Part shown: positions 20,265 through 32,160 of the stretch, piece after piece
How positions within the stretch are numbered: the stretch's first letter is position 1
Layout: each line of letters opens with the position of its first letter
Origin: Candolleomyces eurysporus
Lineage: Eukaryota > Basidiomycota > Agaricomycetes > Agaricales > Psathyrellaceae
NCBI GenBank assembly: GCA_027579435.1
Contig: JANBPK010000867.1
Span: 1 to 64,000, forward strand
Length of the DNA: 64,000 bases
Direction: 5' to 3'
Notes under the pieces: generated by a model
The model's database searches: none
Seen by the model: only the letters and a program-made list of their open reading frames with translations
What the model was told of the DNA's origin: nothing
Made by a program: the position numbers and the translations under genes

Positions 20265-21560
20265 ACTGCTCCTGGTGCCTCCGAGTTGTGGGTGTTCAGG
20301 TAGAAGGAGAAGGAGGAGCAAGGCGGCAGCAGCGAGCAGACAAAGTATCAGAACGACGACAAGGATGAAGAAATCGATTCCGGAGGGAGTTGTCTTCTAT
20401 TTGGAAGTTTTGGCTGAGTTCGAAGAGCAGGAGCACGTCTGTGACTGGAGAGAATGTGACCAAGTCTGCGACCGTGAAGTTGACGGTCAGCAAGGCGCCG
20501 TTGAGACCTGCAGGAGTTTAAACGTGGTGAAGAAGGGGGCAATGAAGTTTAGGAACGCCAGCAAGAGCAGCACGAACCAGTAGTCAAGTCTGAGCCCGAC
20601 TGTGATCAACTGCTCGGGGATGCGGCAATGCTGAATCTATAACAGATTAGACTGAGCTCCTCATCCCCCTCCTCGCAGGTCGGCTTCTGGGATTGAGATG
20701 ATAATTGCGACATCTCTGAGGCTGGCACCACCACATATCCTCCTCCAAGCTTGAAGACGCCCGCGTTGTGGCAAATTTGTAGTCAAGGACGAATTCGTAG
20801 GGATTTGAGCAGGAGCCAGTGCCACCGTTGTCCCGGTATTATTGATACAGCCAGTTGATCAGTTCACTATGTTAGAGGCTCCTGTGAAATTGGTGGTCCT
20901 GGCTCGATCTATCACTCCTGCCCAGCTCAATGGTTCAGTGCCGCTGAGCCCTCCTACTAGAACTTCACCCTGCAGTCCAACGTTGGGTTCGGCCAGTCTG
21001 ATTTGGACTCTGAGTACGAAGCTGAGGACGTTCAGTGTTGAGGAGCCAGGCATCGTTGGTTCCGTTGTTGTCGGTGAGGGGAGGTGCTGGTGGGTTACCG
21101 CGATGGAGAGATTTATGGAGCAGATCCTGATGTCGTCGAATTATATTCCTGTGAGCAGTACTATCTCGTCAGCGACGACGGTAGGGATCGCATCGACGAC
21201 AACTCACTGAAAAACAAGGCCTCGCGAGCACAGAGCGGCGGCTGTGTTGATGTGAACCTTGCTGGGTTTCCTTCTCATTCTCCTCAGGGCCTCAAGTGGT
21301 GCGACGATGGGATGAAGTAGGCTTGTGATTGTCGGCTGTACAGTTGGCAAGCCTGATCAACTTTGGCCTTGTTGGAGAGTTTGCGTTTGAGCTCCGGTGG
21401 GTTGAATGCGAGGGTTGGAAGTTGTGGTGCCTAGGTCTTTGGCTTTGGTGTATACTCCTGGTAGTGGTGGTACTCAAGCGGCATCCGGCTATTGAAAGCA
21501 AGTTGAAAGAGGAGCAAACATATTGGGATGGCCTATTTCTGTGAGTGGTGATAAGAATGC
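20265..21560 (-). pseudogene. MEM: membrane/secreted protein remnant
   Basis: On minus, reading 5' to 3': a stretch with NVGLQGEVLVGGLSGTEPLS and GVIDRARTTNFTGASNIV, a short intron, a Cys-containing GSCSNPYEFVLDY block, and HNAGVFKLGGGYVVVPAS. Then follow a hydrophobic WFVLLLLAFLNFIAPFFTTF segment, VNFTVADLVTFSPVTDVLLL, and a final basic tail. The order is kept in the copies at 31, 38, 42, 55 and 62 kb. It looks like an N-glycosylated ectodomain with one or two membrane segments. I do not recognise the family. Several frame changes are needed, so it is probably not functional. It runs tail-to-tail with OMT and head-to-head with the LRR gene. Confidence 0.35.
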
Positions 21561-21671
21561 AAGCGGGAGCAGCGGTGGTGTCGCGAATGATATAAGGGGT
21601 GCTGGGCAGAGCTTGCTGGGGAGGATACCAGTAAACACGGTCCGACGAGTGCTGCAAGCTGCTTTGATGTA

Positions 21672-21730
21672 GCCGAGGACCAGCCGTGTGAGAATCGGCA
21701 GGAACGGCGTCTTTTCTTCCAACCATCACC
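21672..21730 (+). promoter_or_regulatory. LRR/MEM promoter cassette (shortened)
   Basis: Only the distal half of the cassette remains: AGCCGAGGACCAGCCGTGTG, AGAATCGGCAGGAACGGCGT, CTTTTCTTCCAACCATCACC. The GTATTTAGACGCC core is missing. Confidence 0.4.
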
Positions 21731-23179
21731 ATGATTTACGCTAGCATCGCAGACCGCCTCTTCTGAAGGCTCTCGAAACTCAAGACCAATTCTGTCGCAA
21801 CTCTCCCTCGAGTCTCTGCCAACCCAGCTTGAAGAATGCGAAAACCTGCTTCAGAGGCGTCAGATAGTGCGCTCCGCTGCCCAAGCTGAGTGCTCGGCGC
21901 TATATCACCTTCATCCTCCCCGGTCTTCTACGAGCGTTGGATCAGGGCCGGGAGAAGTGAAACGGGAGTCGACTGGGCGAGGGGCAATAGGAAGTCAAAG
22001 CGTCCATGGGGCCACGCGTTCAGTGAGTTACAATGTTCATACCCGTTCATCCGATCTAACGAACATGGAATAGGGACAGTCAGTGGATTGCGGACGCCGT
22101 GAAATGTGTCCACATCTCGTAAATCCAGAGACAGACACATACCAGAGCTGTTCCTCTCGTTCCTGCAACCGACATTACAGAGCTGGCACGGCACCCTCGC
22201 GCACCTCTTTATCCACGTTCCGCTTGATCTGCTCAACTCCTTTGTCACCGTCAAGCTCCCCCACCAGCCCCCACCTCACCGACATACACATCTACCTCAT
22301 CTCCGGTAACCTGACCCGACGTGAAATCAACATCCGCTTGGACGGGTTCTTGGTGTTCCTCCACAATCTCAAGGACACCCTGACCTCGGTCTCTATCCAG
22401 ACGACACCAAGCTCCGTGCACTTGGAGCTGTCACGGTTCTGCAATTTCCTAGGCACCTCCCCCCACCTCCGCACTATAGCCCTCACCATCCCCTTCGATA
22501 GAGCCCAGCTTTCCTTGGATCCACAAACATTCAGCCGCTTCGTCCAGAAACATGCCGCAACGCTCGAGTCACTATCATCAAAGACCACGCGCTGTGCCAT
22601 GCATTCCGAACGCGTCGCTCCAAATGTATTAACTGGATCCAAACAATCCTTTCGCTCAGACTGTTGGCGGTGGTGGAAGTAGGCTTCTGGAACTCCAGCA
22701 TGTGGCGGTGGCGTTGAGGCGTCTCAGAGCCCCTTTCCGTCGTCTCCGATTTCCTTGCTGCTCACTCGACCACCCTCAAGTCCATCACGTTGATGAACAG
22801 AGCGTTGGATTTGCCGGACATATGTGCTGTCTTGCCGGCGTTCTCGACTACTGGTGGGAGTGGGCTGGCGCAGTTTGTGTCGACGCCTGAGGAGCTTGGA
22901 GATGCGGATCGACGCGTGGAGCCCCAATTTCCTCAGTTGCCATACGTTCAGAGTCTGAAGCTGGACCTTGTGGACAGGATGCAGATGTCGCTGTATGCCC
23001 GGAATTCGGTATGTTATCCTTTCTTGGGATCTGCAGGGACCTTTGGACTGACACCAAATGATGGTTGTTTTGCGTCTAGCGTCAATTTGTCCAAGATCTC
23101 AATACGCTTGGGTTCGATGGTGGCAGATGGGATCTTGGGTGCCTGGTCATGTCACCAGGTGCTGATGGATCTTGGATAG
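21731..23179 (+). pseudogene. LRR-family gene, long copy
   Basis: Exons resembling the family: a 5' exon, an intron ending CATGGAATAG, then RTLAHLFIHVPLDLLNSF coding at about 22190, the INIRLDGFLVFLHNLKDTL segment, FDRAQLSLDPQTFSRFVQ, QSLKLDLVDRMQMSLYAR, and a last exon SVNLSKISIRLGSMVADG ending at 23179. It retains the HLFIHVPLDLL segment that the 9.5, 44 and 57 kb copies have lost, so it is closest to the ancestral form. Reading still needs frame changes (near 22100 and 22260), so I call it a pseudogene. A heavily spliced gene cannot be fully excluded. Confidence 0.5.
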
Positions 23180-23738
23180 CCGCGTTTGAACAGATACTCG
23201 TGCCCCGTGTCCCCGGTCTTGATTCCATCGAAGAACTGACGCCTTGATCGTGCGGCATGCGTTGCAATAATACTCGTCTTCCGCCGAGGACGGGCCAGTC
23301 ACGCTTGGAGACGACCCATCCAGAGTCAAGATACACGATTTATGATATTTATGACCCCTTCCATTCACTGCTCGGATCTACACGAACCTAATACCCCTCG
23401 CTCTTTTCGCATCTTCTCTCTCTTCCCCCACCGCAACTCGTCACCTGCTTTCGATTCGAGCAGTTGTATTTTTATTTGTTAATTTTTCGCTTTCGAACGC
23501 ATGCACATCTAGGGTAATCGATAATTATTGTACTATTGGCATATCGCTGTAGTTTTCGGGAGTCTACTAAACTCTCCTGTCCTTGTACCCTTGGGTCCTT
23601 AATCTGTAATAGGATAATAATGTAACGACAGAGTGATGGAGGGTAGAGCGACAGAAGAGAGCAGATAGGTAATCAGTGAGATTCGGATTCGCGTCGCGAA
23701 GCCATGGCCGATCGTAGTTCCCCACATCTTGGTGTAGA
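23180..23738. repeat. LRR 3' flank and conserved array tail
   Basis: The flank 23180-23370 is conserved. On minus it contains the best version of a zinc-finger-like pattern (GHKYHKSCILTLDG, then EDEYYCNACR). The tail follows from about 23460 (AGTTGTATTTTTATTTGTTA, CATGCACATCTAGGGTAATC). Confidence 0.5.
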
Positions 23739-25984
23739 CTAAGAAGAAAGGGAAGAACTTGAGTCTTCTTCCTCCTCCTGCTTGAAGCCATATTGTCCAT
23801 ATCTTTCCTTCCACTTATCAGAATATGATTTCACAATATCTGCCAACTCATGCTCGTGGAGATCATCCTGGAGAGGAAACAGAAATTAGTTCGATATTCC
23901 AATGAAAAGAGATCTTCTTACATTGAGGCGTTGGATAGCATTAAAGGTGAAGTGCGCCAAGCCAGACCACTCAAAAAACCGATCTATCTTAACGTGGGAT
24001 GAGAGTCTTTCGTCAATTCTTCCCCACCCGTTATTGCGGGTGAAATCAATGAGTCGAAAATCGTCGACATACGTAATTTGGTTGTCAGAGAAGCGACGCA
24101 GTGCACTGATCATCGAATTGAAGTTCCCTGATCAAAAAAGGGATGTCAGAGACTTGATCAGGATAGATCACAGTGACTCACAGTCACCCAAGAAATCTTC
24201 CTGTTGAAGTAACTTCTGAAGACAAGACTCTACCACGTACTGGCGAACCCGCGTTTCCGAAACAAATAGGTGCTGAGCCCGAAACTCGCTGTTCAAAAAC
24301 TCGGAGAACGACAGGTGATAGAAACGCATCTCCTCCCACACCTCAGTCCTTATCGGGCTTTGACGAACGAAGACGAGCGAGTGCAGGTCGGAAAAAAGGA
24401 CTTGATGACCTCCATCTTCAAGGCTGGTGATTTCATCAAAAGTGCGGATGCTACTTTGCGTGCGATCCACGCGAGCATCAGAATTCATTTGGTGTGCCCG
24501 GACAAGTAGAAGAAAATCTCGTCCCTGATTGGTGTCGACAGCCTCGTACAACTCCTTTGCGGTGGAAAGAATGTTCCTGTAAAGGATATCGAGGAGTTCC
24601 AATGGCCGAGTTTGTTGACCACCTTTCGGAGTCCAGTCAATGATTGCCCTTAGTCGATCCACCGGGGAGCCGCGCCGCTCTGATACGTATTTGACCACCG
24701 TCGCAGCATAGACAAACTGCCCCGAAGCTGCCGCCACAAGCTTCTCGATGTCTTCCTTCGTGGGCCATAGAGGAGACTGCGCTCGGCGGTCACGGCTTCG
24801 ACTGCCGATCCCACGAAGTCTAGTCCACAAATAGCGACGAATATCACCCGTGGCATCGTACATGTCGCTAAGCTTGATGTGGTATGCGAGTCGGTAGAGG
24901 TAGCCTTCTGGTTCGTTGTCCAGCGCGGTGCGGATGGCCCATTCTGGTCTGCTGGCGACGAAAATTCGGAATGGGAGATCGTTATCGAGGAGACAATCTT
25001 TGATGGCGGACAGCAGTTCCGCTTGGTTTTCTTCCCCGGAGCACTCGTCGAGGCCATCAATCAGGATGGCATGGGGGAAGGTGCTGCTGTCCAGGCCCCC
25101 GCTTGCACAGGCGCGCTGGAAGGGGGCGACTACGAGGGTGTCCATCTGAGTCCCAATGGTTTTCTCGAAGATGAGTGGGTCTTCTTCGATGGCCTTTCCA
25201 ATGGCATCACGAAGGGCGGGATTGTGTAGTCCTAGCTGGCAAGCGATGGTTGGCACGATGTGAGTCAGGTTGTTTCGAGTTGGGTCTACAGCGGAAAAGA
25301 AGAATGCCGACCCGAGGGTATTGGACTTCGAGCATTTTCCAGCGATTGTCTGCTGTAACGCTGATTTGCCCGCTCCTGCCGCACCGGTCATACACAGCAA
25401 ACGTTGGGGAGCTTCACGATCTTGGATCCAATCGGTGAGTTCTTTAGTAACCTCGACACGAGTGTCCTCATCGCATTTCGGTGCATCGAATCGAGCCCTC
25501 GAGTTATGAAGAGCGTTGGAGGCTATATTTTTCAATAGCATCTTCCAGCCTGTCAGAACGAAGTCATCAGCAGTCGAAGACGATTTTCCAAGCATCTCTA
25601 CATACCTCCTTTCTGGCTATCCTCGAATGACTGGACATGGACGTTGTCGATCTTGAAGTTCTGCGCATTCGGAAATATTGACATGGATGGGTTATGCTCC
25701 GTGTGTGGTGGGCGTCTGTGATCCTTTGCACCTGCCATTGACGGATCCTCACTGGAATGGGACGACGATGGATGCTCAGGTGCGCTGACCAGGATCGCAG
25801 CCCCCGCGGTAGGGCCCTCCCACTCCTCCAAGGATGATGAGGCATGAAGATTCCCTGGCGAACCTTCCATGGTTGGCTGATTGTGAGCAATCGGCTGCTC
25901 ATCCCCGCGACGCCTGGAGGAGAACAGGGAGCCAAAGCGGTCAACGATAGACTTGATGCCGCATTTCTTTGGCTTCGGAGGCAT
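23739..25984 (-). CDS. NACHT NTPase, NLR-like (array copy 6)
   Basis: Exons on minus are 25984-25606, 25549-24182, 24127-23922 and 23867-23739, giving 693 aa, all in frame. Start MPPKPKKCGIKSIVD. The N-terminal exon has IFPNAQNFKIDNVHVQSF and an arginine cluster SSRRRGDEQ. Walker A is GAAGAGKS, Walker B ILIDGLDECSGEEN, and the sensor VASRPE. Where the other copies have IFIASRPE this one has IFVASRPE. The C-terminal tail is acidic and serine-rich (FKQEEEEDSSSSLSS), in contrast to the basic tail of copy 1. Its upstream region has a diverged cassette and no OMT gene. Confidence 0.87.
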
Positions 25985-26340
25985 ATGGGCGACTACAGCG
26001 ATGAAGCCTAGATGAGAGTTGGAGGTTGGATGGCAGATTTCGGCAGAACAGCAACCAACATGAGGCAGAACATTCCCGCGCTCGGACCATCCCTAGTTCC
26101 AAGAGCTGGCGCTTGTTTAGACGCTGGCCCCAAATCACTAAACCGTCGGATCTAGACGAACTCCGAGTCGATCCTAAGCTCTCTCGCCCTACCTTCCTCA
26201 CCTCTCGACCTTTATCTTTGGGATCTATGGTAATACTATGGCCCAATCCGGGCAGACCTGAACACTCCCCTTCCCTTGTGCCTCCATGTTCCAAGAATTG
26301 GAGGGCGCCGATTGTACTTTTTTTGTTTCTCTTATACCCT
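25985..26340. promoter_or_regulatory. NACHT copy 6 upstream region
   Basis: AGCTGGCGCTTGTTTAGACGCTGG near 26104-26127 is a diverged form of the cassette. The ACATTCCCGCGCTCGGACCA block that precedes it in other copies is present at 26069-26088. Beyond about 26135 there is no similarity to the array. Confidence 0.4.
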
Positions 26341-26999
26341 TACTTAACCGAGACTTGAACTCGAGCTGCCTCGTTCACGCTCAGAAAAAGATATGGAAGA
26401 ATTGACATTCCTTCCAAGACAATATAGGAGTCTTGGGAGCACCGAGGCGACTAACAAGTGAATCATTATCCAGAGCCATGGCAGGGACTATGGGAGGAGC
26501 TTGGGGAATTATCAGCCGTCATGTATCATGAGGCAATGTCGCAAACGGCCAGCGTTTCAAAGGGCCACAATCATTCTCACTAAGAGCATTGCAGCCCTAT
26601 TCAAAGTCGCAAACAAAATTGAATTTGAGTCATTTTCGAACGTATAGAAAAGGGTTCTCCACTAAGCTGTCATTCCTTTTCCCGGTCACAGAGACGGGAT
26701 TACGATGTTTCAATACTGAGCTATCTCATATGGCCAGAATTCTATGCCAATGCTCCGGTTTCTTCGTGCTCGTTGACGCCCATCGTCGTGCTCGGGCTCG
26801 CGCCCCGGGAACCGAGTGATCGGATGTAAGAGAAGGCGGCAAATGTCCGCGATGGACGCCTTTCACGTCGACCTTCTCTCTGATATAAACGCGTAGCATA
26901 TCCACATTAGCCACATAAAAAANTTGTTGTACATCTTCCTGGGCCGATGTTTGAGTCAACCCAACTCACTTTCCCTTTAATCGACCGATCGGAAGTCAT
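26341..26999. other. No recognised gene
   Basis: This stretch (one N at 26923) has only short open frames with low-complexity peptides. I see no OMT, MEM or LRR homology. Confidence 0.35.
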
Positions 27000-27460
27000 G
27001 AATAGTCACGAAAAGTGGTAACAAGTCATATCCCGTTTCTGGGCGCCTTTTTCGAAAGCAGGGAACAAAAANCGCGGTGAACAGTAACCATATATATGTT
27101 ATATACGGCAAAACCCGGACACATGGAGTGTCCAGGAATTGCTGCTCATGGTGATCGTATTCTGGTATTGCGGAGTCCTCTCGCACAAACGCGTTTGTTG
27201 AAGGGGCAACTGTGAGTCCGTCGATCTGGAGCTTGTGCCTTTTCCTGAGGATGAGCGGATCTTCAATTACATTTGCAATGGTATCGTGGAAGGTAGAATG
27301 ACGTAGACCTAGTTGGCACGCGATACTGCCTACAGAATGGACGGTCAAGATGCTTTGAGTGGGGTCTGAGCCATTCAGCTATTGTTTGCTGTAACGCTAA
27401 TGTTCCACTCCCGCTGCTCCAGCTATACAAAGGGAATGCTTGGGAGGCAACTGCTTTCAA
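27000..27460 (-). pseudogene. NACHT fragment, strongly decayed
   Basis: On minus, a P-loop relic reads SSGSGTLALQQTIAEW in place of GAAGAGKSALQQTIAE. After frame changes come VGSIACQLGLRHSTFHDTIA, LQIDGLTVAPS and VREDSAIPEYDHHE. The Walker lysine is replaced and the frame is broken several times (an N also lies at 27072). It is the most decayed NACHT relic and may be an old copy. It is fused near 27460 to the tail of the next unit. Confidence 0.6.
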
Positions 27461-27782
27461 CTCGAGCAGTTGTATTTATATTTTTTNAATTTTTTGCCCT
27501 CGAATGCATGCACATCTAGGGTAATCGATAATTATTGTACTATTGGCATATCATAGCATTTTGTTGTAGTTTTCGGAAGTCTACTAAACTCTCCTGTACT
27601 TGTATCCTTGGGTCCTTAATCTGTAATAAGATAATAATGTAACAACAGAATGATGGAGGGTAGAGCGATAGAAGAGAGCGGATGGGTAATCAGTGAGATT
27701 CGGATTCGCGTCGTGAGGCCATGGCGGATCGTAGTTCCCCACATCTCGGTGTGGACTAAGAAAGGGAAGGACTTGAGTCCTC
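27461..27782. repeat. Conserved array tail
   Basis: Tail spacer: CAACTCGAGCAGTTGTATTT, CATGCACATCTAGGGTAATC, GATGGAGGGTAGAGCGATAG. N at 27487. Confidence 0.6.
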
Positions 27783-29989
27783 CTACTTCTCCGTGAAGCC
27801 ATTTTCACTATATCTTTCCTTCCACTTATCAAAATACGATTTCACAATATCTGCCAACTCGTGCTCGTGGAGATCATCCTAGAGAGGAAACAGAAATTAG
27901 TTCGATATTCCAATGAAAATAAATGCTCATACATTGAGGTGTTGGATGACATCAAAGGTGAAGCGCACCAAGCTATGCCAATTAGTAAACCGATTTATCT
28001 TAACGTGGGATAGGAGTCTTTCGTCAATCCTTCCCCATCCGTTATTGCGGGTGAAATCAATGAGTCGAAAATCGTCGACATATGTGATTTGGTTGTCAGA
28101 GTAGCGACACAGTGCACTGATGACACAAGGAAAGCTCCCTGATCAAAAAAAGGATGTCAGAGACTTGGTCAGGATGGATCACGGTGACTCACAGGCATCC
28201 AAGAAATCTTCCTGTTGAAGTAACTTCTGAAGACAAGACTCTACCACGTACTGGCGAACCCGCGTTTCCGAAACAAATAAGTGCTGAGCGCGAAACTCGC
28301 TGTCTAAAAACTCGGAGAACGACAGGTGGTAGAAACGCATCTCCTCCCACACCTCGGTTCTTCCCGAGTCTTGACGAATGAAGACGAGTGAGTGTAGGTC
28401 GGAAAAAAGGACTTGATGACCTCCATCTTCAAGGCTGAGGATTTCATCGAAAGAGCGGACGCTACCTTGAACATTCCCAATGCGATGGTCAGCATTCATC
28501 TGATGTGCCCGGACAAGTAGAAGAAAATCTCGTCCTTGATTGGTGTCGACAGCCTCGTACAACTCCTTCGCGGTGGAGAGAATGTTCCTATAAAGGATAT
28601 CGAGGAGTTCCAATGGCCGAGTTTGTTGACAACCTTCGGGAGTCCAGTCGATGATAGCCCTGAGTCTATCCACCGGGGAGCCGCGNCGCTCCGATATGTA
28701 TTTGACCACCGTCGCAGCATAGACAAATTGTCCCGAAGCTGCGGCTACGAGCTTCTCGATGTCTTCCTTCGTGGGCCATAGAGGAGACTGCGCTCGGGGG
28801 TCGCGGCTTCGACTGCCGATCCCGCGAAGTCTGGTCCACAAATAGCGACGAATGTCACCCGTGGCATTGTACATATCACTGAGCTTGATGTGGTATGCAA
28901 TTCGGCAGAGGTAGCCTTCTGGGTCATTGTCCAGCGCGGTGCGGATGGCCCATTCTGGTCTGCTGGCGATGAATATGCGGAATGGGAGATCGTTGTTGAG
29001 GAGGCAGTCTTTGATGGTGGACAGCAGTTCCGCTTGGTTATCTTCTCCTGAACATTCGTCGAGACCGTCGATCAGGATGGCGTGGGGGAACGTACTGCGG
29101 TCCAGTTCTCCACTCGCACAGACGCGGTTGAAGGGGGCGACTACGAGCTTGTCCATCTGAACTCTTATCTGTCTCTCAAAGATGAGAGGGTCTTCTTCGA
29201 TGGCCTTTGCAAGAGCGTCACGGAGGGCAAGATTGCGTAAGCCTAGCTGGCAAGCGATGGTTGGTACTATGTAGGTTAGGCTGTTTCGACTAGGGTCTCC
29301 TGCGGAGAAGAAAAATGCCGACCCAAGGGTATTGGAATCTGAGCATTTCCCAGCAATTGTCTGCTGTAATGCCGATTTGCCCGCTCCTGCTGCGCCGGTC
29401 ATACACAGCAAACGTTGGGGGGNCTCCACGATCGTGGATCCAATCCATGAGTTCTTTGGTAACCTCGACACGAGTGCCCTCATCACACTTCGGTGCATCG
29501 AATCGAGCCCTGGAGTCGTGAAGAGCATTGGATGCTACGTTTTTCAACAGCATCTTCCAGCCTGTCACTGTTAGGTTTCACTCTGTCGCTGAGGAAGGTC
29601 TGAGAAGATATCCACATACCATCTATTCGTTTATCCATAGTATTATAGACATTCTGGGATGAATCAATGTGCATGTTCTCGACCCTAAAATTCTGTGCAT
29701 TCGGGAATATTGGCATGGTTGTGGTGTGCTCTACGGGTGGTGTGTGTTTGTGGGTTGCCGCGGTGGATGGGCTCAAGCCGGCAAAGGAAGGCGTCAGAGT
29801 TTCACCTGTGCTGACCGGAATCGCCTTGGCCACGGTCAATTCCTTAGCCCTCTCCATCACCATTGAGGTACGCATATTGTCTGGGGAGTCTTCGACTGCC
29901 AATAGATCATGAGTGATCGTCTGCTTGTCTCTGCGACGCAGCGTTTGTTTGGTGGACTTGATGCCTCCCTTCTTGGATTTCGGGGACAT
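27783..29989 (-). CDS. NACHT NTPase, NLR-like (array copy 7)
   Basis: Exons on minus are 29989-29620, 29561-28193, 28138-27933 and 27878-27783. They give 679 aa if the N at 29423 is an extra base: exon 2 is then 1368 bp and reads IHDRGAPQRLLCMTG. An N at 28685 replaces a base without shifting frame (ISERRGSPVD). The start MSPKSKKGGIKSTKQ pairs it with copy 2. IFPNAQNFRVENMHIDSSQN is present. NACHT motifs are complete. The tail after KERY is SENGFTEK. It is divergent from the OMT remnant at 30.2 kb through a well-preserved cassette. Confidence 0.82.
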
Positions 29990-30162
29990 AAGGGCAACGA
30001 CAAAGATGAAGGCAGGAAGAGAGAGACGAGGTTGAACCGTAACGCAGAGACGGGCATTCACATTCATATAAACGGCAAAAGGTCTCTTTAAGGAACGGCC
30101 GCATAAGGCATTCATGACGCACAGCATTCCTGCGCTCGGACCACTCCGAGTCCATACCTGGC

Positions 30163-30260
30163 GCGTATTTAGCCGCCGGTCTCAAATTCCGATTCTGGAA
30201 CCCGGCAAGGTGTACGAGAATCGGCGAGAACGGCTCACGACTGCGACTCATGGGCATTCT
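30163..30260. promoter_or_regulatory. Divergent promoter cassette (NACHT copy 7 / OMT)
   Basis: GCGCGTATTTAGCCGCCGGT, GATTCTGGAACCCGGCAAGG and TGTACGAGAATCGGCGAGAA. The second half matches the LRR/MEM cassette at 44.2 and 57.2 kb (GTGTGGGAAAATCGGCAAGAA), which shows that the two cassette types are related. Confidence 0.5.
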
Positions 30261-31070
30261 TCGAGCCATCAAAGCCCTCGACATTGTCACGTTTCACACT
30301 CAAAGATTGTAGCTTTCCTCCTCTTGAGGAACTGCGCTTCATACCTCCCGAGAAATCCAAGAAGTCGATCGATTGAAGTCTATGGAAGGAGATGTACCCC
30401 GAGTTACTGGAGACTGGTGTAGCAAAATTCCAAGGTATGTGTTCGCTGCGCATCTACGATTGAGAGGGATGTTGACGAGACTGACTTTAACTGTCCAGAG
30501 TACCATTCCTTCACGCTTCACCCAGTGAAAGATGCAGCTGTCTTCCTCCTCCGCGTCGTCTGCCATGATTGGCCTGATGACTCCTGCCGGAAGATTCCAC
30601 CCAATCTTCAAGAGGCTGCCACCCCTCAAATTAAACACTTCTTGGATGATTTTGTTATGCCTCATGCATCTGCGGACGGTTTCACGTCGGAGAGTAGGCT
30701 GGACAATATCGAAGGGCCACAAAGAGTGTTGGCTCCTGCGCCGCTGAAGCGGATTCTACTGCGTATTGGATGGACCTTATGGTGCGTTTATACGCTCTCC
30801 CCTTCCTTTATCCTTGTTCGCTATGCTCCATCCCCTTTCCATACCCCTTTCCGTCACCTTCAGGCGATTTGACCGTATTGTATCAGACGTATGTCATGTT
30901 CAACTTTCGAGAACGGGAGATAGTCCTTTGGCTTTATCAGCATCGTTGCTGTTCTTGTGGAGAAGAGCCCGTCGTCCTTCCCTTCAGCACACTCTCATAC
31001 ACTTCAGCACCCGCCGATCAGCCTCTCTCGCTCAGCTTCCTCTTCAGCAACTCTCTCCAGCTCCGATTCT
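30261..31070 (+). pseudogene. O-methyltransferase, 3' half (best-preserved copy)
   Basis: The segment from about 30500 reads HPVKDAAVFLLRVVCHDW, then CRKIPPNLQEAATPQIKHFL, DDFVMPHASADGFTS and NIEGPQRVLAPAPL. An intron (about 30782-30889) and an exon YVMFNFRERE follow. HDW with the following DD is the active-site His region of COMT-like O-methyltransferases, which move methyl from SAM to a hydroxyl. The SAM-binding half is not encoded upstream, and the last exon is out of frame after REIVL. It is therefore a 3' relic, although the catalytic region itself is intact. Confidence 0.6.
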
Positions 31071-31074
31071 AGTC

Positions 31075-32160
31075 AATCCTCCGTTGCCGCTCCTGGCACC
31101 ACCGAATTGTGGGTGCCTCGAGGAGGAGGAGAAGGAAGGCGGCAGCAGCGAGCAGCGCAACCATGAGGAAAAAGAAATCTACGAAGTCGTGCAGCCCTCG
31201 ACCGGTTCAAGATGTGGATCTCCGTCGTTTGGATTTCGGACAGAATTGTCCTCCATCTTGAAAGTGTTGGCGAAAGTCAAAGAAGGGTGGACAGGGCAAG
31301 GTGGCATCGTTGTTGAGGCCTGCAGCGAGTTTTAATACTGTTAAGAAGAGGAAGACGCCGTATGGGAAAGCTAGCAAGAGCAGCACGAATCAGCGTCTTA
31401 GCCCGGTTACGACCAACTGAGTCCTCCTGTCCCTCCTCTCCCAGGTCAGCTTCCCTGATGAACATAAAGACCTGTGGCAAGCGGCCGATGCTTCGCACGG
31501 CAGGAGCCGAGGCATTTTGCGGGCTTCCGAGGGCGAGATAGAAAGTGATGGCGGCACGAAATATGATGGCGGAGTAGAAGGAAATGTTGAAATGGGCGGA
31601 CGGAAAACAGGCAGAGCTGCGATAGGTTTGAAAATGACTGATGGGAGAGATGCGGCCCGGTCACAAGGAGCGACGTCGTCTTGGCATTTTTGGACCCCCT
31701 TAAGTACCCTCGGCAAAATGCCTCGGCAATTACGACATTGCCTAGGCAGGCACCGCCGCCTAGAAGGTTGAAGAGCCCTGTGTTGTTGGCAAATTCGAGG
31801 TCGAGGTCGAATTTGTTGGGTTCGGAGCAACAGCTGGTGCTGGTGCCGCCTTGTGCTGGTTTATCGATACAGTGAGTTGAGCGGGTCGTTGTGTCAGAGC
31901 TTCCTGCAAAATCAGCGATCCCGCATCGATCTATCACTCTTGCTCCACTCAACGCTTCAGTGCCGCTGAGCCCTCCTACTTTGCAGCCTGTGGTAGCAGG
32001 CCGGTTCCTCCTTGGAACTACTCGATCGTTTGTTAGGAGTCTTCATCCGAGTCCTGCCTTGATTTCCCCGCTGGGCTCGATGACTCCGACTTCGACCTCG
32101 ACTATGACTCTGGGTATGAGGTTGAGGGATTTTGAGTAGTCAGACATCGTTGGTATCCAT
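31075..32160 (-). pseudogene. MEM: membrane/secreted protein remnant
   Basis: On minus: ALSGARVIDRCGIADFAGSS, an intron, then CCSEPNKFDLDLEFANNT, LFNLLGGGACLGNVVIAEAF, a break, then a membrane-like FVLLLLAFPYGVFLFLTVL, KLAAGLNNDATLPCPPF, and a second hydrophobic run VALLAAAFLLLLLEA before a basic C-terminus (GNGGLTRIGAGE). It shows the segment order more clearly than the 20 kb copy. The frame breaks several times. Family unknown. Confidence 0.4.

Noticed and set aside
31446..31952. A single 168-codon intact gene on minus
   Set aside because: Only its first half (GVIDR-like to AEAF) matches the MEM copies. The second half is a different frame from that used by the sisters, so it is part of a broken MEM gene.
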